Assembly: GCA_025966175.1 (NCBI GenBank)
Contig: JAOPVN010000032.1
Coordinates: 1-23,035, forward strand
Source of the DNA: Modestobacter sp.
GTDB taxonomy: Bacteria > Actinomycetota > Actinomycetes > Mycobacteriales > Geodermatophilaceae
Direction: 5' to 3'
DNA length: 23,035 nucleotides
Position numbers and translations under genes: made by a program. The notes beneath the pieces are model-generated. The model did not search any database. It was given only the letters and a program-made list of their open reading frames with translations, and was not told the origin of the DNA. This document shows positions 1 through 7,740 of this stretch, piece after piece (position 1 is the stretch's first letter; every line of letters starts with the position of its first letter).

Positions 1-473
1 TGGTCAGCCGGCTGCCGGTGCGCCGCTGGTCGGTGCTCGCGCTGGGCGCCGGACGGGCCAGGCTGCCGCTGCGGGCGCCGGATCCGCGCACCGGCCGCAC
101 CCGCTTGTGGTGGTTCCCCGACGAGCCGCGGCTGGCGATCGCCGCCGAGCTGGACGGGTGCACCGTCGTCGGCACCCACCTGTCCTTCGCGCCGCACACC
201 GCGGTGCGCCAGCTCACCCGGCTGCGGCGCTGGGCCGCGACGCTCCCCGCGCCGGTGCTGCTGGCCGGCGACCTCAACCTGGTCGGGCCGCTGCCGGCGA
301 GGGTGTTCGGCGCACCGCGGCTGGTCAGCGAGCCGAGCTACCCGGCCACCGCCCCGCGGGTGCAGTTCGACCACGTGCTGGGCCCCGCGACCCTCGATCC
401 GCAGCTCCCCGAGGTGCGACAGCTGGCCTTGGGCGACCACCGGCTGGTCACCGTGACAGTGTCTCCACGCTGA
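1..473 (+). CDS. Endonuclease/exonuclease/phosphatase family protein, C-terminal part (5' truncated by window)
   Basis: The reading frame is open from base 3, so the start lies upstream of the window; a GTG at 18 is internal to the frame and probably not the start. The visible residues carry the C-terminal signature of the EEP (DNase I-like) fold: GTHLSF, then LLAGDLN, then a final LGDHRLV. In this family the GDxN and (S/G)DH motifs supply metal-binding and catalytic Asp, Asn and His. Members cleave phosphodiesters in nucleic acids, phospholipids or inositol phosphates, and the substrate cannot be told here. The 3' end overlaps the convergent membrane-protein gene by 26 bases, so there is no room for a separate terminator. 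Confidence 0.85.
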   Translation, partial: VSRLPVRRWSVLALGAGRARLPLRAPDPRTGRTRLWWFPDEPRLAIAAELDGCTVVGTHLSFAPHTAVRQLTRLRRWAATLPAPVLLAGDLNLVGPLPARVFGAPRLVSEPSYPATAPRVQFDHVLGPATLDPQLPEVRQLALGDHRLVTVTVSPR

Positions 474-1110
474 CCGGAGCGGTCGCCGGCAGCCGCCGGT
501 CCACCGTCCGGAAGGCCAGCAGGAACAGCAGTGCCAGCAGGACGACGAACCCCAGGTTGCGCAGCGCGACGGCGTACCCCAGGTCGCTGACGTCCAGGAA
601 CGGGTACGGGTACCAGCCGCTGACCGCGCCGTGGGCCAGCGTGTAGCCGATCCAGAGCACCGGCCAGGCCAGCGCCCGGGCGACCGTGGCGCCGGTGATC
701 CGCGGCCGCGGCCCGAACGCGATCCACAGGACCAGCGTCACCACCGGGGCGACGTAGTGCAGCCCGGCGTTGGTCCACCAGCCCAGGCCCTCGGGGTGCA
801 GGGTCGGGGCGAGGACGATCGCGTAGACCAGCCCGGTGATCGTGATGCCGAGCAGCGCGTTCAGCCGGACCACCCGCCACCGGTCGTCGTCCCGGTCCGG
901 GTCGCGGGCCAGCGTCGCGGCGAGTGCCAGCACCAGCACATTGCTCTGGATCGTGAAGTAGCTGACGAAGCGGACCACCCGGGTTCCCACGGGCGCCCCG
1001 TCGTCGGCCGGCAGGACCAGGATGCGGCCGAACTCGGTGGCCACCGAGACCGCCACGACGACGGCGAGGACGCCCCAGCAGAGCGCGGCCGGGGCACGGC
1101 GAGGAGTCAC
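448..1110 (-). CDS. Pr6Pr-like six-helix membrane protein
   Basis: 220 aa from a GTG start, with about six hydrophobic helices: near residues 8-28, 45-65, 80-102, 115-135, 150-170 and 185-205. Between helices sit the features typical of Pr6Pr family proteins, namely an early SYFTIQSNVL-type motif, a WW-N-LHY segment and a WYPYPFLD segment before the last helix. The family is an uncharacterised integral-membrane group. The open frame continues upstream to 1833, but that part runs through the NUDIX gene, so the GTG just downstream of the NUDIX stop is preferred. It starts 10 bases after that stop, so the two genes are probably co-transcribed. Confidence 0.82.
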   Translation of the reverse strand: MTPRRAPAALCWGVLAVVVAVSVATEFGRILVLPADDGAPVGTRVVRFVSYFTIQSNVLVLALAATLARDPDRDDDRWRVVRLNALLGITITGLVYAIVLAPTLHPEGLGWWTNAGLHYVAPVVTLVLWIAFGPRPRITGATVARALAWPVLWIGYTLAHGAVSGWYPYPFLDVSDLGYAVALRNLGFVVLLALLFLLAFRTVDRRLPATAPVSVETLSR

Positions 1111-1120
1111 CGGTCCATCT

Positions 1121-1585
1121 TCAGGCCAGCAACGGGCGCAGCGCCGGCAGCGACGCGGCCAGTCCCGGGTGCAGCGGCACCTCGGGCAGCTCGTCGAGGG
1201 CGAACCAACCGACACCGATGCTCTCCTCGTTGAGCGCCAGATCGCCGGGCTCCAGCGCGCCGGCCGGGGTGGCGAGCACGGTCGTGTAGCTCCAGCCGCC
1301 GTGGTCGTCGACGGACTCCGCGCCGAGGACGACGTCGGCGGGGCGCAGCCCGAGCTCCTCCCCCGCTTCCCGCAGCGCGCCGTCGGCGGCGGTCTCCGCG
1401 GGGTGCAGCGCCCCGCCCGGAGTGCCCCACGTGCCCCCGTGGTGCGACCACTCGACCCGCAGCTGCAGCAGCACCTCGACGCCGGCGGCCCCGGCCCGGT
1501 GCAGCAGCAGGCCCGCGGCGCCGGCCAGCCCCCAGTGACGGTGACCCAGCGCGCACGTCGTCCAGCCGTCGGTCGGGGAGCGCAC
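1121..1585 (-). CDS. NUDIX hydrolase
   Basis: 154 aa from a GTG start. The NUDIX box is intact around residues 58-80: GALHPAE, seven residues, then REAGEELGL, matching GX5EX7REUXEEXGU. The family hydrolyses nucleoside diphosphates linked to another group X, such as oxidised nucleotides, ADP-ribose or CoA derivatives. The box gives the catalytic Mg2+ site but not the substrate. A WG-PGG segment precedes the box, as in 8-oxo-dGTP/ADP-ribose type members. It is the first gene of a two-gene unit with the Pr6Pr-like membrane protein. Start choice is moderately secure because no strong Shine-Dalgarno precedes it. Confidence 0.9.
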   Translation of the reverse strand: MRSPTDGWTTCALGHRHWGLAGAAGLLLHRAGAAGVEVLLQLRVEWSHHGGTWGTPGGALHPAETAADGALREAGEELGLRPADVVLGAESVDDHGGWSYTTVLATPAGALEPGDLALNEESIGVGWFALDELPEVPLHPGLAASLPALRPLLA

Positions 1586-1668
1586 GGCGACAGTCTGCCG
1601 TGGGCGCTGCGACGGTGACGTCCCAGGGCAGGGTTTCCGTACCGCTGGGACTCCACCAGGATGGCGGC

Positions 1669-1965
1669 ATGGAAACCGTGCAGCTGCGCCACTATGTCCT
1701 GGAGCCGGGCCGGATGGCCGACTTCCTGGCCTGGTTCCCGACCCTGCTCCCGGTGCGTGAGCACTTCGGCTTCCGGGTGCTGTTCGCCCTCGCCGAGCAC
1801 GAGCACGAGACCTTCACCTGGGCCGTCGCGCACGACGGGGACGAGGCGGAGTTCCTCGCGGTGGAGACGGCCTACAAGGACTCCCCCGAGCGCGCGAAGG
1901 TCTTCGAGACCTTCCCCGACTGCATCGCCTCCCTCGAGATCGGCTTCGCCACCCCGGTCGTCTGA
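1669..1965 (+). CDS. NIPSNAP-like dimeric alpha/beta-barrel protein
   Basis: 98 aa. The sequence begins METVQLRHYVLEPGRMADFLAWF and contains REHFGFRVLFALAEHE and FTWAVAHDGDEAEFLAVE, the pattern of short NIPSNAP/EthD-type ferredoxin-like proteins. Known members are small dimers of unclear or varied function. The ATG at 1669 is chosen because the family homology begins there; the upstream in-frame extension to 1600 falls in the promoter region of the divergent NUDIX gene. A weak AGG lies about eight bases upstream. Its stop is only three bases from the convergent stop of the 189-aa protein gene. Confidence 0.75.
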   Translation: METVQLRHYVLEPGRMADFLAWFPTLLPVREHFGFRVLFALAEHEHETFTWAVAHDGDEAEFLAVETAYKDSPERAKVFETFPDCIASLEIGFATPVV

Positions 1966-1968
1966 GGG

Positions 1969-2538
1969 TCAGTGCGCCCCGCCGCAGCACTCGTGGGGGA
2001 ACTCGACCTCGAACGGCTGGAAGACCCCGCCCGCGGCCCGCTCGACCAGCAGGGTGAGTCGCCCGCCGGCCCACTGCGGCCGCAGGAACCCGGCCGTGTC
2101 GATGACGGCGTCGGCGTCCACCGGGCCGGTGAGGCCGACGACCTCCTCGATCGCGGTGCTCTCCACCAGGTCACCGGCGCGCACCTGCCCCGGCACCGCC
2201 GCCTGACCGGGGAACCGCACGCAGCGCCCGGCGGCTCCCGACCGCGCCTCGCGCAGCGCCACCTGGGCCGGTCCGGGGGCGCTGCCGGACCCGGCCGTGA
2301 GCACCGGACCGCCCAGCACGCGGGCGAGCGCCTCCCGGGTCGCCTCCGGCGCGGCCGGTGTCCCGGTCAGCCGCAGCGCGACGCCGGTACGCGGGGTCGC
2401 GGCGGAGCGGTCCACGTGCGTGCAGACCAGCTCCGCCGCGGCACCGGATCCGGCCAGCGCCCAGTCGACCGCTGCCAGCAGGTGGGCGTCCGGGACGACG
2501 TCGGGCCCCGGGGCACCCGCCCACCAGCGGGCCGTCAC
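1969..2538 (-). CDS. Hypothetical protein coupled to the PHP metallohydrolase
   Basis: 189 aa, not assigned to a family. It starts MTARWWAGAPGPDVVPDAHLL and ends EVEFPHECCGGAH, with a vicinal CC pair and a terminal His. The middle is Ala/Gly-rich with predicted short strands and helices, and there is no signal peptide or membrane helix. The GTG start overlaps the TGA stop of the PHP gene in a GTGA overlap (2535-2538), so translation is probably coupled and the product is likely made in a fixed ratio with the PHP enzyme. The PHP product is predicted to be exported by Tat while this one has no leader. It might act as a cytoplasmic chaperone or metal donor for it, but that is a guess. Confidence 0.7.
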   Translation of the reverse strand: MTARWWAGAPGPDVVPDAHLLAAVDWALAGSGAAAELVCTHVDRSAATPRTGVALRLTGTPAAPEATREALARVLGGPVLTAGSGSAPGPAQVALREARSGAAGRCVRFPGQAAVPGQVRAGDLVESTAIEEVVGLTGPVDADAVIDTAGFLRPQWAGGRLTLLVERAAGGVFQPFEVEFPHECCGGAH

Positions 2539-4250
2539 CGGACGACGTCGACGAAGACCGGGTTGGCGTAGAACCAGAGGTCCTGCCACGGGTCCGCGTC
2601 GGCCACCACGTCGATCAGCGGGTTGCCCTGGGCGTCCAGCTGATTGCCGTCGCTGCCGCGCAGCCGCACGTAGAAGGACTGCTGGACGTTGCGGAAGGTG
2701 TGCCGGAAGGTCGCCGTCCGCCGGTCGCGCGGCGACACCTGGAAGGTCTCGACGACGGTGGTCTGCGGCGCGGAGAAGACGTCGCGGTCCCCCGCCGGTC
2801 CGGTGACCGGACCGCTGATCAGGTCGACCTTGGCCAGCCGCGGCACCGCGCCGCTGGCGTTGGGGCCACCGGCCAGCTGCACGGTGATCGCCACCTCGAC
2901 GTCCCCACCGCGCTGCACCCAGGTGCGCCCGCCGAGCGTCGCTCCCCGCTCGTCCCCCCGTCGGCTGCCCCGCACACGCAGGTCCAGCCCGTCGATCAGC
3001 CGGCCGTGCACGGCCACGACCTGACCGGACTGCAGGCCCTTCATGACGTCGACGTAGTCGCGGGACCGGGAGGCCACCAGCGTGCTGCCGTACTGGCCGG
3101 GCCAGAAGTCGCCGTAGGAGGTGATCGGCGCGCCGGTGTCGACCGGGGTGCCCCGGCTGCCGGTGGTGGCGTGGTCCTGGGTGCCCGGGGTGCGGGTGTC
3201 GCCGAAGACCTGGTGGGAGTCCGACGTCGAGGTGACCCACCAGGGCAGCCCCTCGGCCAGCAACGAGTCCCACAGGCCGCCGACGGTCGCCGTCATCCAG
3301 TCGAACCCGCCGTGGGTGCGGTAGGACTCGGCGGGGTACGCGGGAAAGCTGTTGGCCCCCGGAGCCCGGTCGTAGTACCCACGGGCCCGGCCGGGGCCGC
3401 CCGCCGTCAGCGGGATGCCGGCGGCCTGGTGACCCGGGGCGCCTTCCATGCCGACCGCGACCGACGGTGCGGCGTCGCGCCAGTTGCGGATCTCGTGCGG
3501 GCTGTCGATGCCCTGCCGGCTCGGGTGGTTGGCGAACATCAGCGCGATCTCGGTGCGCCGGTTGCGGACCTGGTTGTCCAGGTACTTCAGCGCCTCGAGC
3601 GCGAAGGGCTCCCCGTCGCCGGCGGTCGCCCCGGAGATCTTCCCCTGGTCGGCGAGCACGCCGCCGTCGTAACCCGCCTCGAAGGCCCGCAGGATGTCGA
3701 CGGTCGACCGGCCCGGCGGGAGGAAGACCGTGGCGTGCTCGGCGCCGGGGATGTTCCACTCCAGGCCCTGGAAGATCAGCAGGTCCCGGTGCCGGCGGCG
3801 GGACTCCTCGATCTTCGGCGTGATCTGGTCGATCGAGAACTTCTGGTGCGCGGTGCCGCCGTGGTCGGTGATGACGATCCAGTCCAGCCCGAACTGCCTG
3901 GCCTGCGCGGCCTGCGTCTCCACCTCGTACTGGGCGTCCGGGGAGAACTGGGTGTGGATGTGGTGGTCGCCGGCGAGGAACAGCGATCGACCGCTCCACG
4001 GGTTCGCCGTCCGGTCGCCCCCGCCGGAGGCCGAGGCCACGCCCCGGCCGACACCGGCCACCGCGCTGCCGAGCCCGGCAGCGGCGCCGGCGACCACGGC
4101 CGCCGAGGCGAGGAAGGCCCGGCGGGAGACCGACAACGGGTCGTCGGCCTCCGGGTCGGCCCAGGTGCCCTCGACGCCGTCGTGGACGAGATCGTGCCCG
4201 TGCTGGTCGTGCCCGTGGTGGTGGTCGTGCCCGTGGTGCTCGTGGCTCAT
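2535..4250 (-). CDS. Tat-exported PHP-domain metallohydrolase (CehA/McbA-like) with His-rich leader
   Basis: 571 aa. Residues 1-23 hold 11 histidines in an HHGHDHHHGH-type run. A twin-arginine signal (VSRRAFLAS, residues 41-49) and a hydrophobic stretch to about residue 68 follow. The PHP catalytic domain starts near residue 92 with GDHHIHTQFSPDA (metal-binding HxH) and ITDHGG (His130); later motifs include FANHPSR and TSTSDSHQVFG. PHP proteins hydrolyse phosphoesters or, in the CehA/McbA branch, carbamates and related esters, using two or three metals. The C-terminal 200 residues look like a beta-rich domain. The ATG at 4250 is supported by GGGAG at about 4257-4261. Family call is firm; substrate is unknown. 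Confidence 0.88.
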   Translation of the reverse strand: MSHEHHGHDHHHGHDQHGHDLVHDGVEGTWADPEADDPLSVSRRAFLASAAVVAGAAAGLGSAVAGVGRGVASASGGGDRTANPWSGRSLFLAGDHHIHTQFSPDAQYEVETQAAQARQFGLDWIVITDHGGTAHQKFSIDQITPKIEESRRRHRDLLIFQGLEWNIPGAEHATVFLPPGRSTVDILRAFEAGYDGGVLADQGKISGATAGDGEPFALEALKYLDNQVRNRRTEIALMFANHPSRQGIDSPHEIRNWRDAAPSVAVGMEGAPGHQAAGIPLTAGGPGRARGYYDRAPGANSFPAYPAESYRTHGGFDWMTATVGGLWDSLLAEGLPWWVTSTSDSHQVFGDTRTPGTQDHATTGSRGTPVDTGAPITSYGDFWPGQYGSTLVASRSRDYVDVMKGLQSGQVVAVHGRLIDGLDLRVRGSRRGDERGATLGGRTWVQRGGDVEVAITVQLAGGPNASGAVPRLAKVDLISGPVTGPAGDRDVFSAPQTTVVETFQVSPRDRRTATFRHTFRNVQQSFYVRLRGSDGNQLDAQGNPLIDVVADADPWQDLWFYANPVFVDVVR

Positions 4251-4370
4251 CGATCGCTCCCGCATCGTCCGCGCCGCATCCGTCGCAGCGACTCTGCAAC
4301 GGCGGCGCCGACGGGCGGGCAACTCCCAGACGAGCATCCGGCGAACAACGGGTCGCCTCCCGGGCGGCGC
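4251..4370. other. Intergenic gap between IclR and PHP genes
   Basis: This 120-base gap follows the IclR stop and precedes the PHP start on the minus strand. I see only the GGGAG ribosome-binding site for the PHP gene and short weak dyads. There is no clear terminator or -35/-10 pair, so read-through from the oxygenase operon into the PHP pair cannot be excluded. Confidence 0.4.
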
Positions 4371-5138
4371 TCAGCCGGAGAGGGTGCGGCTGATCGCCCG
4401 GGCGGCGGCCTGGACGCCGGGAGCCATCGGGCGGACGGCGGCCGGGGAGTCGCCGCGGACCACGATCGACAGCGCCGCGACGACCGTGCCGCGCGCCGAG
4501 ATGGGTGCGGCCACCGAGACGGCGTCCTCGGTGACCTGCCGGTCGCTGACGGCCACCCCGCTGCGGCGCACCTCGGCCAGCACCCGCCGCAGCAGCACCG
4601 GGTCGGTGATCGTGTGCGGGGTGTACCGGCGCAGCGGGGAGGCGAGCACCTGCTCCTGCAGGTCGGCGGGGGCGTGCGCGAGCAGCACCAGGCCCACCCC
4701 GGTGGGCGGGAGGGCGAACCGGCCGCCGACCTCGGTCAGCACGGCCACCGCGCCGCGGGAGGCGAAGCGCTCGACGAAGACCACCTCGGCGCCGTCCCGC
4801 ACGGCCAGCTGCACGTTCTCGTGGGTGACCTCGTAGAGGTCCTCCATGAACGGCAGCGCCGCCTCGCGCAGCCCCAGTCCACGCGGCGCGAGCGCGCCCA
4901 GCTCCCACAGCCGCAGCCCGACCCGGTACCGGCCGTCGGTGTCCCGCTCGAGGCCGCCCCAGGCGCACAGCTCCGCGATCAGCCGGTGCGCGGTCGACAG
5001 CGGGACGTCGGTGACCCGGGCGATCTCGGACAGGGTCAGTGCCCGCCGCTCCCGGGTGAAGGCGTCCAGCACCGCCAGCAGCTTGGTGCCGGCAGTCCGC
5101 TTGGCCGGGTTCAGAGCTCCAGGACGAGCTTCGGGCAC
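4371..5138 (-). CDS. IclR-family transcriptional regulator
   Basis: About 255 aa from GTG 5138. The N-terminal winged helix-turn-helix (LLAVLDAFTRERRALTLSEIA, then PLSTAHRLIAEL) and the C-terminal effector domain (ENVQLAVRDGAEVVFVER, GGRFALPPTGVG, VSVAAPI) match IclR regulators, which commonly bind aromatic or organic-acid effectors. The start is uncertain. GTG 5138 overlaps the reductase end by 28 bases, while a CTG at 5114 forms a CTGA overlap with the reductase stop. Family proteins align from either. As last gene of the Rieske oxygenase operon it is the obvious local regulator. Candidate dyads are at 7641-7657 and 8754-8772. Confidence 0.88.
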   Translation of the reverse strand: MPEARPGALNPAKRTAGTKLLAVLDAFTRERRALTLSEIARVTDVPLSTAHRLIAELCAWGGLERDTDGRYRVGLRLWELGALAPRGLGLREAALPFMEDLYEVTHENVQLAVRDGAEVVFVERFASRGAVAVLTEVGGRFALPPTGVGLVLLAHAPADLQEQVLASPLRRYTPHTITDPVLLRRVLAEVRRSGVAVSDRQVTEDAVSVAAPISARGTVVAALSIVVRGDSPAAVRPMAPGVQAAARAISRTLSG

Positions 5139-6073
5139 GCCGCCCGCGAGACGCAGATGAACATCGTGTCGTTGGCCGCCTGCTCCTCCGGGCTCAGCAG
5201 TGAGTCCCGGTGGTCGACCGTTCCCTCCAGCACGGTGGTCTCGCACGTGCCGCACGTCCCCTCCTGACACGAGGAGAGGACGGCGATGCCCGCCTCCTCG
5301 ACGACCTGCAGGATCGACCTGTCCGGCGGGACGGTCAACGTCGCGCCACTGGTCGCCAGCTCCACCTCGAACGCACCGGTCAGCACCGGCTCGCCGACGT
5401 CCTTGGCGGCGAAGCGTTCCACGTGCAACGTCCCTGCGGGCCAGTCCGCGCACCGCTGCTCGACGGCGGCCAGCAGGGGCTCGGGGCCGCAACAGTAGAC
5501 GAGCGTGTCCGGCTGCGGGGTGCCCAGGATGCGGTCGAGATCGATGAGCCCCACCTCGTCCTGCGGGTGCAGCGAGACCTTCGGCCCGTGGGCGGCGTCC
5601 AGCGTGTCGACGAAGGCCATCGAGGCGCGGGTGCGCCCGCCGTAGTGGAACTCCCACTCCGCGCCGGCCCGCTCCGCCGCGACCACCATCGGCATGACCG
5701 GGGTGATCCCGATGCCGCCGGCGATGAACACGTAGCGGGGGCTGGCCACGAGCTCGAAGTGGTTGCGCGGGCCGCGGACGTCGACGTCCGCGCCCTCCAG
5801 CAACTCGTCGTGGACCCAGGCCGACCCGCCCCGGCCCGCCGCCTCGCGGAGCACCCCGATCTGCCACATCGACCGGTCGGCCGGGTCGCCGCACAGCGAG
5901 TACTGACGGGTCAGCCCGCCGGGCAGGTTCAGGTCGATGTGCGCGCCCGGCGTCCAGGCCGGCAGGTCGGCTCCGGTCGGGTCGCGCAGCTCCAGGACGA
6001 CGACGCCCTCCGCGCCGGTCGTCCGCCGAGCGACCCGCAACCGCAGGTCCACCTCGTCGTGGGTGCTGTGCAC
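5111..6073 (-). CDS. Phthalate-dioxygenase-reductase family oxidoreductase (VanB-like)
   Basis: 320 aa. Domains in order: flavin-binding barrel with RQYSLCG near residue 56, NAD-binding domain with GGIGITP near 118 and CCGPEP near 193, and a C-terminal plant-type [2Fe-2S] ferredoxin with Cys269, Cys274, Cys277 and Cys307 (CX4CX2CX29C). This FMN-NAD-[2Fe-2S] order is that of class IA oxygenase reductases such as vanillate demethylase reductase, which pass NAD(P)H electrons to a Rieske oxygenase. Here the oxygenase is encoded just upstream. The GTG start at 6073 is fixed by AAGGAGAG directly before it; a longer frame to 6133 runs into an intergenic hairpin. Confidence 0.92.
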   Translation of the reverse strand: MHSTHDEVDLRLRVARRTTGAEGVVVLELRDPTGADLPAWTPGAHIDLNLPGGLTRQYSLCGDPADRSMWQIGVLREAAGRGGSAWVHDELLEGADVDVRGPRNHFELVASPRYVFIAGGIGITPVMPMVVAAERAGAEWEFHYGGRTRASMAFVDTLDAAHGPKVSLHPQDEVGLIDLDRILGTPQPDTLVYCCGPEPLLAAVEQRCADWPAGTLHVERFAAKDVGEPVLTGAFEVELATSGATLTVPPDRSILQVVEEAGIAVLSSCQEGTCGTCETTVLEGTVDHRDSLLSPEEQAANDTMFICVSRAACPKLVLEL

Positions 6074-6075
6074 AG

Positions 6076-6083
6076 CTCTCCTT
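6076..6083 (-). promoter_or_regulatory. Ribosome-binding site deciding the reductase start
   Basis: AAGGAGAG on the minus strand lies immediately upstream of GTG 6073 and selects this start over the longer in-frame alternative. Confidence 0.75.
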
Positions 6084-6113
6084 CTTCTGGCCCCGCTGCA
6101 GGGCCCCGCCGCC

Positions 6114-6166
6114 GGCCCCGTCCCGAGGCTCACCCCGAGCGTGCGAGGGGTGAGGAGGACGGGGCC
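6114..6166 (-). terminator. Long intra-operon hairpin between ORF98 and the reductase gene
   Basis: The outer arms 6114-6123 and 6157-6166 (GGCCCCGTCC / GGACGGGGCC) and inner arms 6129-6136 and 6147-6154 (CTCACCCC / GGGGTGAG) pair perfectly, giving 18 base pairs with a small asymmetric internal loop and a 10-base apical loop. There is no T-run on either side. It may be a partial terminator or attenuator, an RNA-processing site, or a dispersed intergenic repeat. Confidence 0.6.
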
Positions 6167-6194
6167 TTCAACGGTGGGGCAGTGGGGTCCTTCC

Positions 6195-6491
6195 TCAGGC
6201 GGGCACCGGCACGCGCCGGATGATCACGAACGGATCGGTGACCAGGTGCGCCGCCGGTGCCGGCAGCGGTCCGCTTGCCGGGGGCTCGGCCGGGCCACCG
6301 GTCGGGTGATCGGGATGGGCGAGCAGCCACTCCCACATCTCCACCGGGTCCGACGCCTCCGCCTCGGCACCGCAGTGGCAGAGGCCGCGCAGCCGGTCCG
6401 AGCCGGGCAGCCAGTTGACCCGCAGCACGCGCTCGCCCTCGAGCACCTGGCGCGGTGCGGGCAGCGTCATCTCCCGGGAGATGCCGGTCAC
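6195..6491 (-). CDS. Small hypothetical protein with CHC motif, encoded between Rieske oxygenase and reductase
   Basis: 98 aa. The GTG start overlaps the TGA of the oxygenase gene (GTGA, 6488-6491), so it is translationally coupled to it. The centre reads LRGLCHCGAEAEASDPVEMW followed by EWLLAHPDHP, placing Cys38, His39, Cys40 near His59 and His62. This arrangement could bind Zn or Fe, though that is inference. The C-terminal half has a Pro/Ala-rich linker and ends PFVIIRRVPVPA. I do not recognise a family. Its position inside the oxygenase operon suggests an accessory role in oxygenase assembly, metal insertion or electron transfer. Confidence 0.72.
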   Translation of the reverse strand: MTGISREMTLPAPRQVLEGERVLRVNWLPGSDRLRGLCHCGAEAEASDPVEMWEWLLAHPDHPTGGPAEPPASGPLPAPAAHLVTDPFVIIRRVPVPA

Positions 6492-7570
6492 CGGGCGACC
6501 GCCGCAGCAGTGCGCGGCGCCGGGACGGCCTCGCCGTCGGCCTCGGCGGCCAGCCGGGCGATGATCCGCCGGGCCGCGAGGCCACCGGTGTCGATGTTGA
6601 TCGACAGCTCCTGGTAGCCGTCGGGCTCGCCGGTGAGCACCTTCTCCAGCACGTCCAGCGCGGTGACGTCCTGCAGCACGACGGTGCGGTTGTTCTCCCG
6701 CAGGAACTCCGAGACCACCTCGTCGTCGAGGGCGAAGTCGCGGGCCACCATCCAGAAGTCGTGCGTGCTGGACTCGGTCTCCGGCGTGATCGCGTAGACG
6801 ACCTCGACGTGGAAGGCGTCGGGGTCGGTGCCGTCCTCGTTCGGGACGGAGCCGACCGGCGCGATCCGGCTGTGCAGCTTGTACAGGCAGGGCGGGGCGA
6901 ACTCGATGTCCTGCCAACGGGTGATCCGGCCCTCGAGGCCGGTGCTCTTCGCGTAGAACGGCGGGCACTCGGCATCGGCCATGTGCCGGCTGACGTAGAC
7001 GATGCCCTTCTCGTCGTCGACCTCGGTGGTGATCGGGGTGCTGGCCACCTCCGGCGTCCCGATGTACCCACCGTGCAGGTAGGTCTCGTGCGAGAGGTCC
7101 ATCAGGTTGTCGACCAGCAGGCTCGCCCGGGCGGCGAGCGGCTCCATCCCGCTCACCGTCGTCCAGCCCTCCTGGTCCAGCCAGGGGGCGCGCGGGATCG
7201 CCGTCGCGTCGGCCTTCTCGGCCTCGCCGATGAACACCCAGACGAAGCTGTCCTGCTCCACGATCGGGTAGCTCTTGAGCCGGGCGGTGCGCGGCACCCG
7301 GGTCTGGCCCGGGACGGCGACGCAGCCACCGTCCGCGCCGTAGGTGAAGCCGTGGTAACCGCAGACCACCGTGTCACCGACCAGGTGGCTGGGCTGCTGG
7401 GAGAGCGGGAAGCGGCGGTGCACGCAGCGGTCGCTCATCGCGGTGACCTCGCCGGCCTCGGTGCGCCAGAAGAGGATCGATTCCCCGCAGATCGTGCGGC
7501 TGAACAGCTCGCGACCGATCTCACGCCCGTAGGCGGCCACGTACCACTGGTTCCGGACGATCGACGTCAT
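6488..7570 (-). CDS. Rieske non-heme iron oxygenase, alpha subunit (vanillate O-demethylase oxygenase-like)
   Basis: 360 aa, the usual length of VanA-type monooxygenases. The N-terminal Rieske [2Fe-2S] site is Cys49-x-His51 and Cys70-x2-His73 (DRCVHRRFPLS and VVCGYHGFTY). The catalytic domain has the mononuclear iron motif DNLMDLSHETYLHGG with Asp158, His161 and His166, and Asn155 in the bridging position. Members use O2 and reductase electrons to demethylate methoxy-aromatics or hydroxylate or cleave related substrates. The exact substrate (vanillate or another) is not readable. GGAGGAAG at 7574-7581 precedes ATG 7570. It heads an operon with ORF98, the reductase and IclR. Confidence 0.92.
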   Translation of the reverse strand: MTSIVRNQWYVAAYGREIGRELFSRTICGESILFWRTEAGEVTAMSDRCVHRRFPLSQQPSHLVGDTVVCGYHGFTYGADGGCVAVPGQTRVPRTARLKSYPIVEQDSFVWVFIGEAEKADATAIPRAPWLDQEGWTTVSGMEPLAARASLLVDNLMDLSHETYLHGGYIGTPEVASTPITTEVDDEKGIVYVSRHMADAECPPFYAKSTGLEGRITRWQDIEFAPPCLYKLHSRIAPVGSVPNEDGTDPDAFHVEVVYAITPETESSTHDFWMVARDFALDDEVVSEFLRENNRTVVLQDVTALDVLEKVLTGEPDGYQELSINIDTGGLAARRIIARLAAEADGEAVPAPRTAAAVAR

Positions 7571-7640
7571 GTTCTTCCTCCAGCGGGTGTCCTCTTCGAC
7601 TCCTCCACAGTGACCGCCCTCACGAGGTGTCCATAGCCAC

Positions 7641-7657
7641 CTTCCACGTGACGGAAG
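7641..7657. promoter_or_regulatory. Candidate operator dyad upstream of the Rieske operon
   Basis: CTTCC, seven bases, then GGAAG forms an interrupted palindrome 71-87 bases upstream of the oxygenase ATG. Its position and half-site size would suit the IclR regulator encoded in the operon. No convincing -35/-10 pair was found beside it. Confidence 0.35.
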
Positions 7658-7676
7658 ACCCGCCGTTCAACCCCTC

Positions 7677-7737
7677 TCGAGTGGCGAGCCGGCGCCCTCT
7701 GCCGGACGACGAGAGGGCTGCAACTCGCCACTCGGCG
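7677..7737 (-). repeat. REP-like palindromic repeat, copy 1
   Basis: A 61-base unit matches copy 2 (8675-8735) at 55 of 61 positions in the same orientation. Outer arms 7678-7688 and 7724-7734 (CGAGTGGCGAG / CTCGCCACTCG) and inner arms 7694-7700 and 7712-7718 (GCCCTCT / AGAGGGC) form a double-stemmed hairpin. It ends three bases from the DUF559 gene stop. Confidence 0.85.
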
Positions 7738-7740
7738 TGC

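Noticed and set aside
1969..4968. Long open frames covering several kilobases (for example 1969-4968 and 2358-5267)
   Set aside because: They are out-of-frame products of G+C-rich codon bias, with Arg/Pro/Gly-rich translations and no domains; the PHP, IclR and 189-aa genes explain the region.
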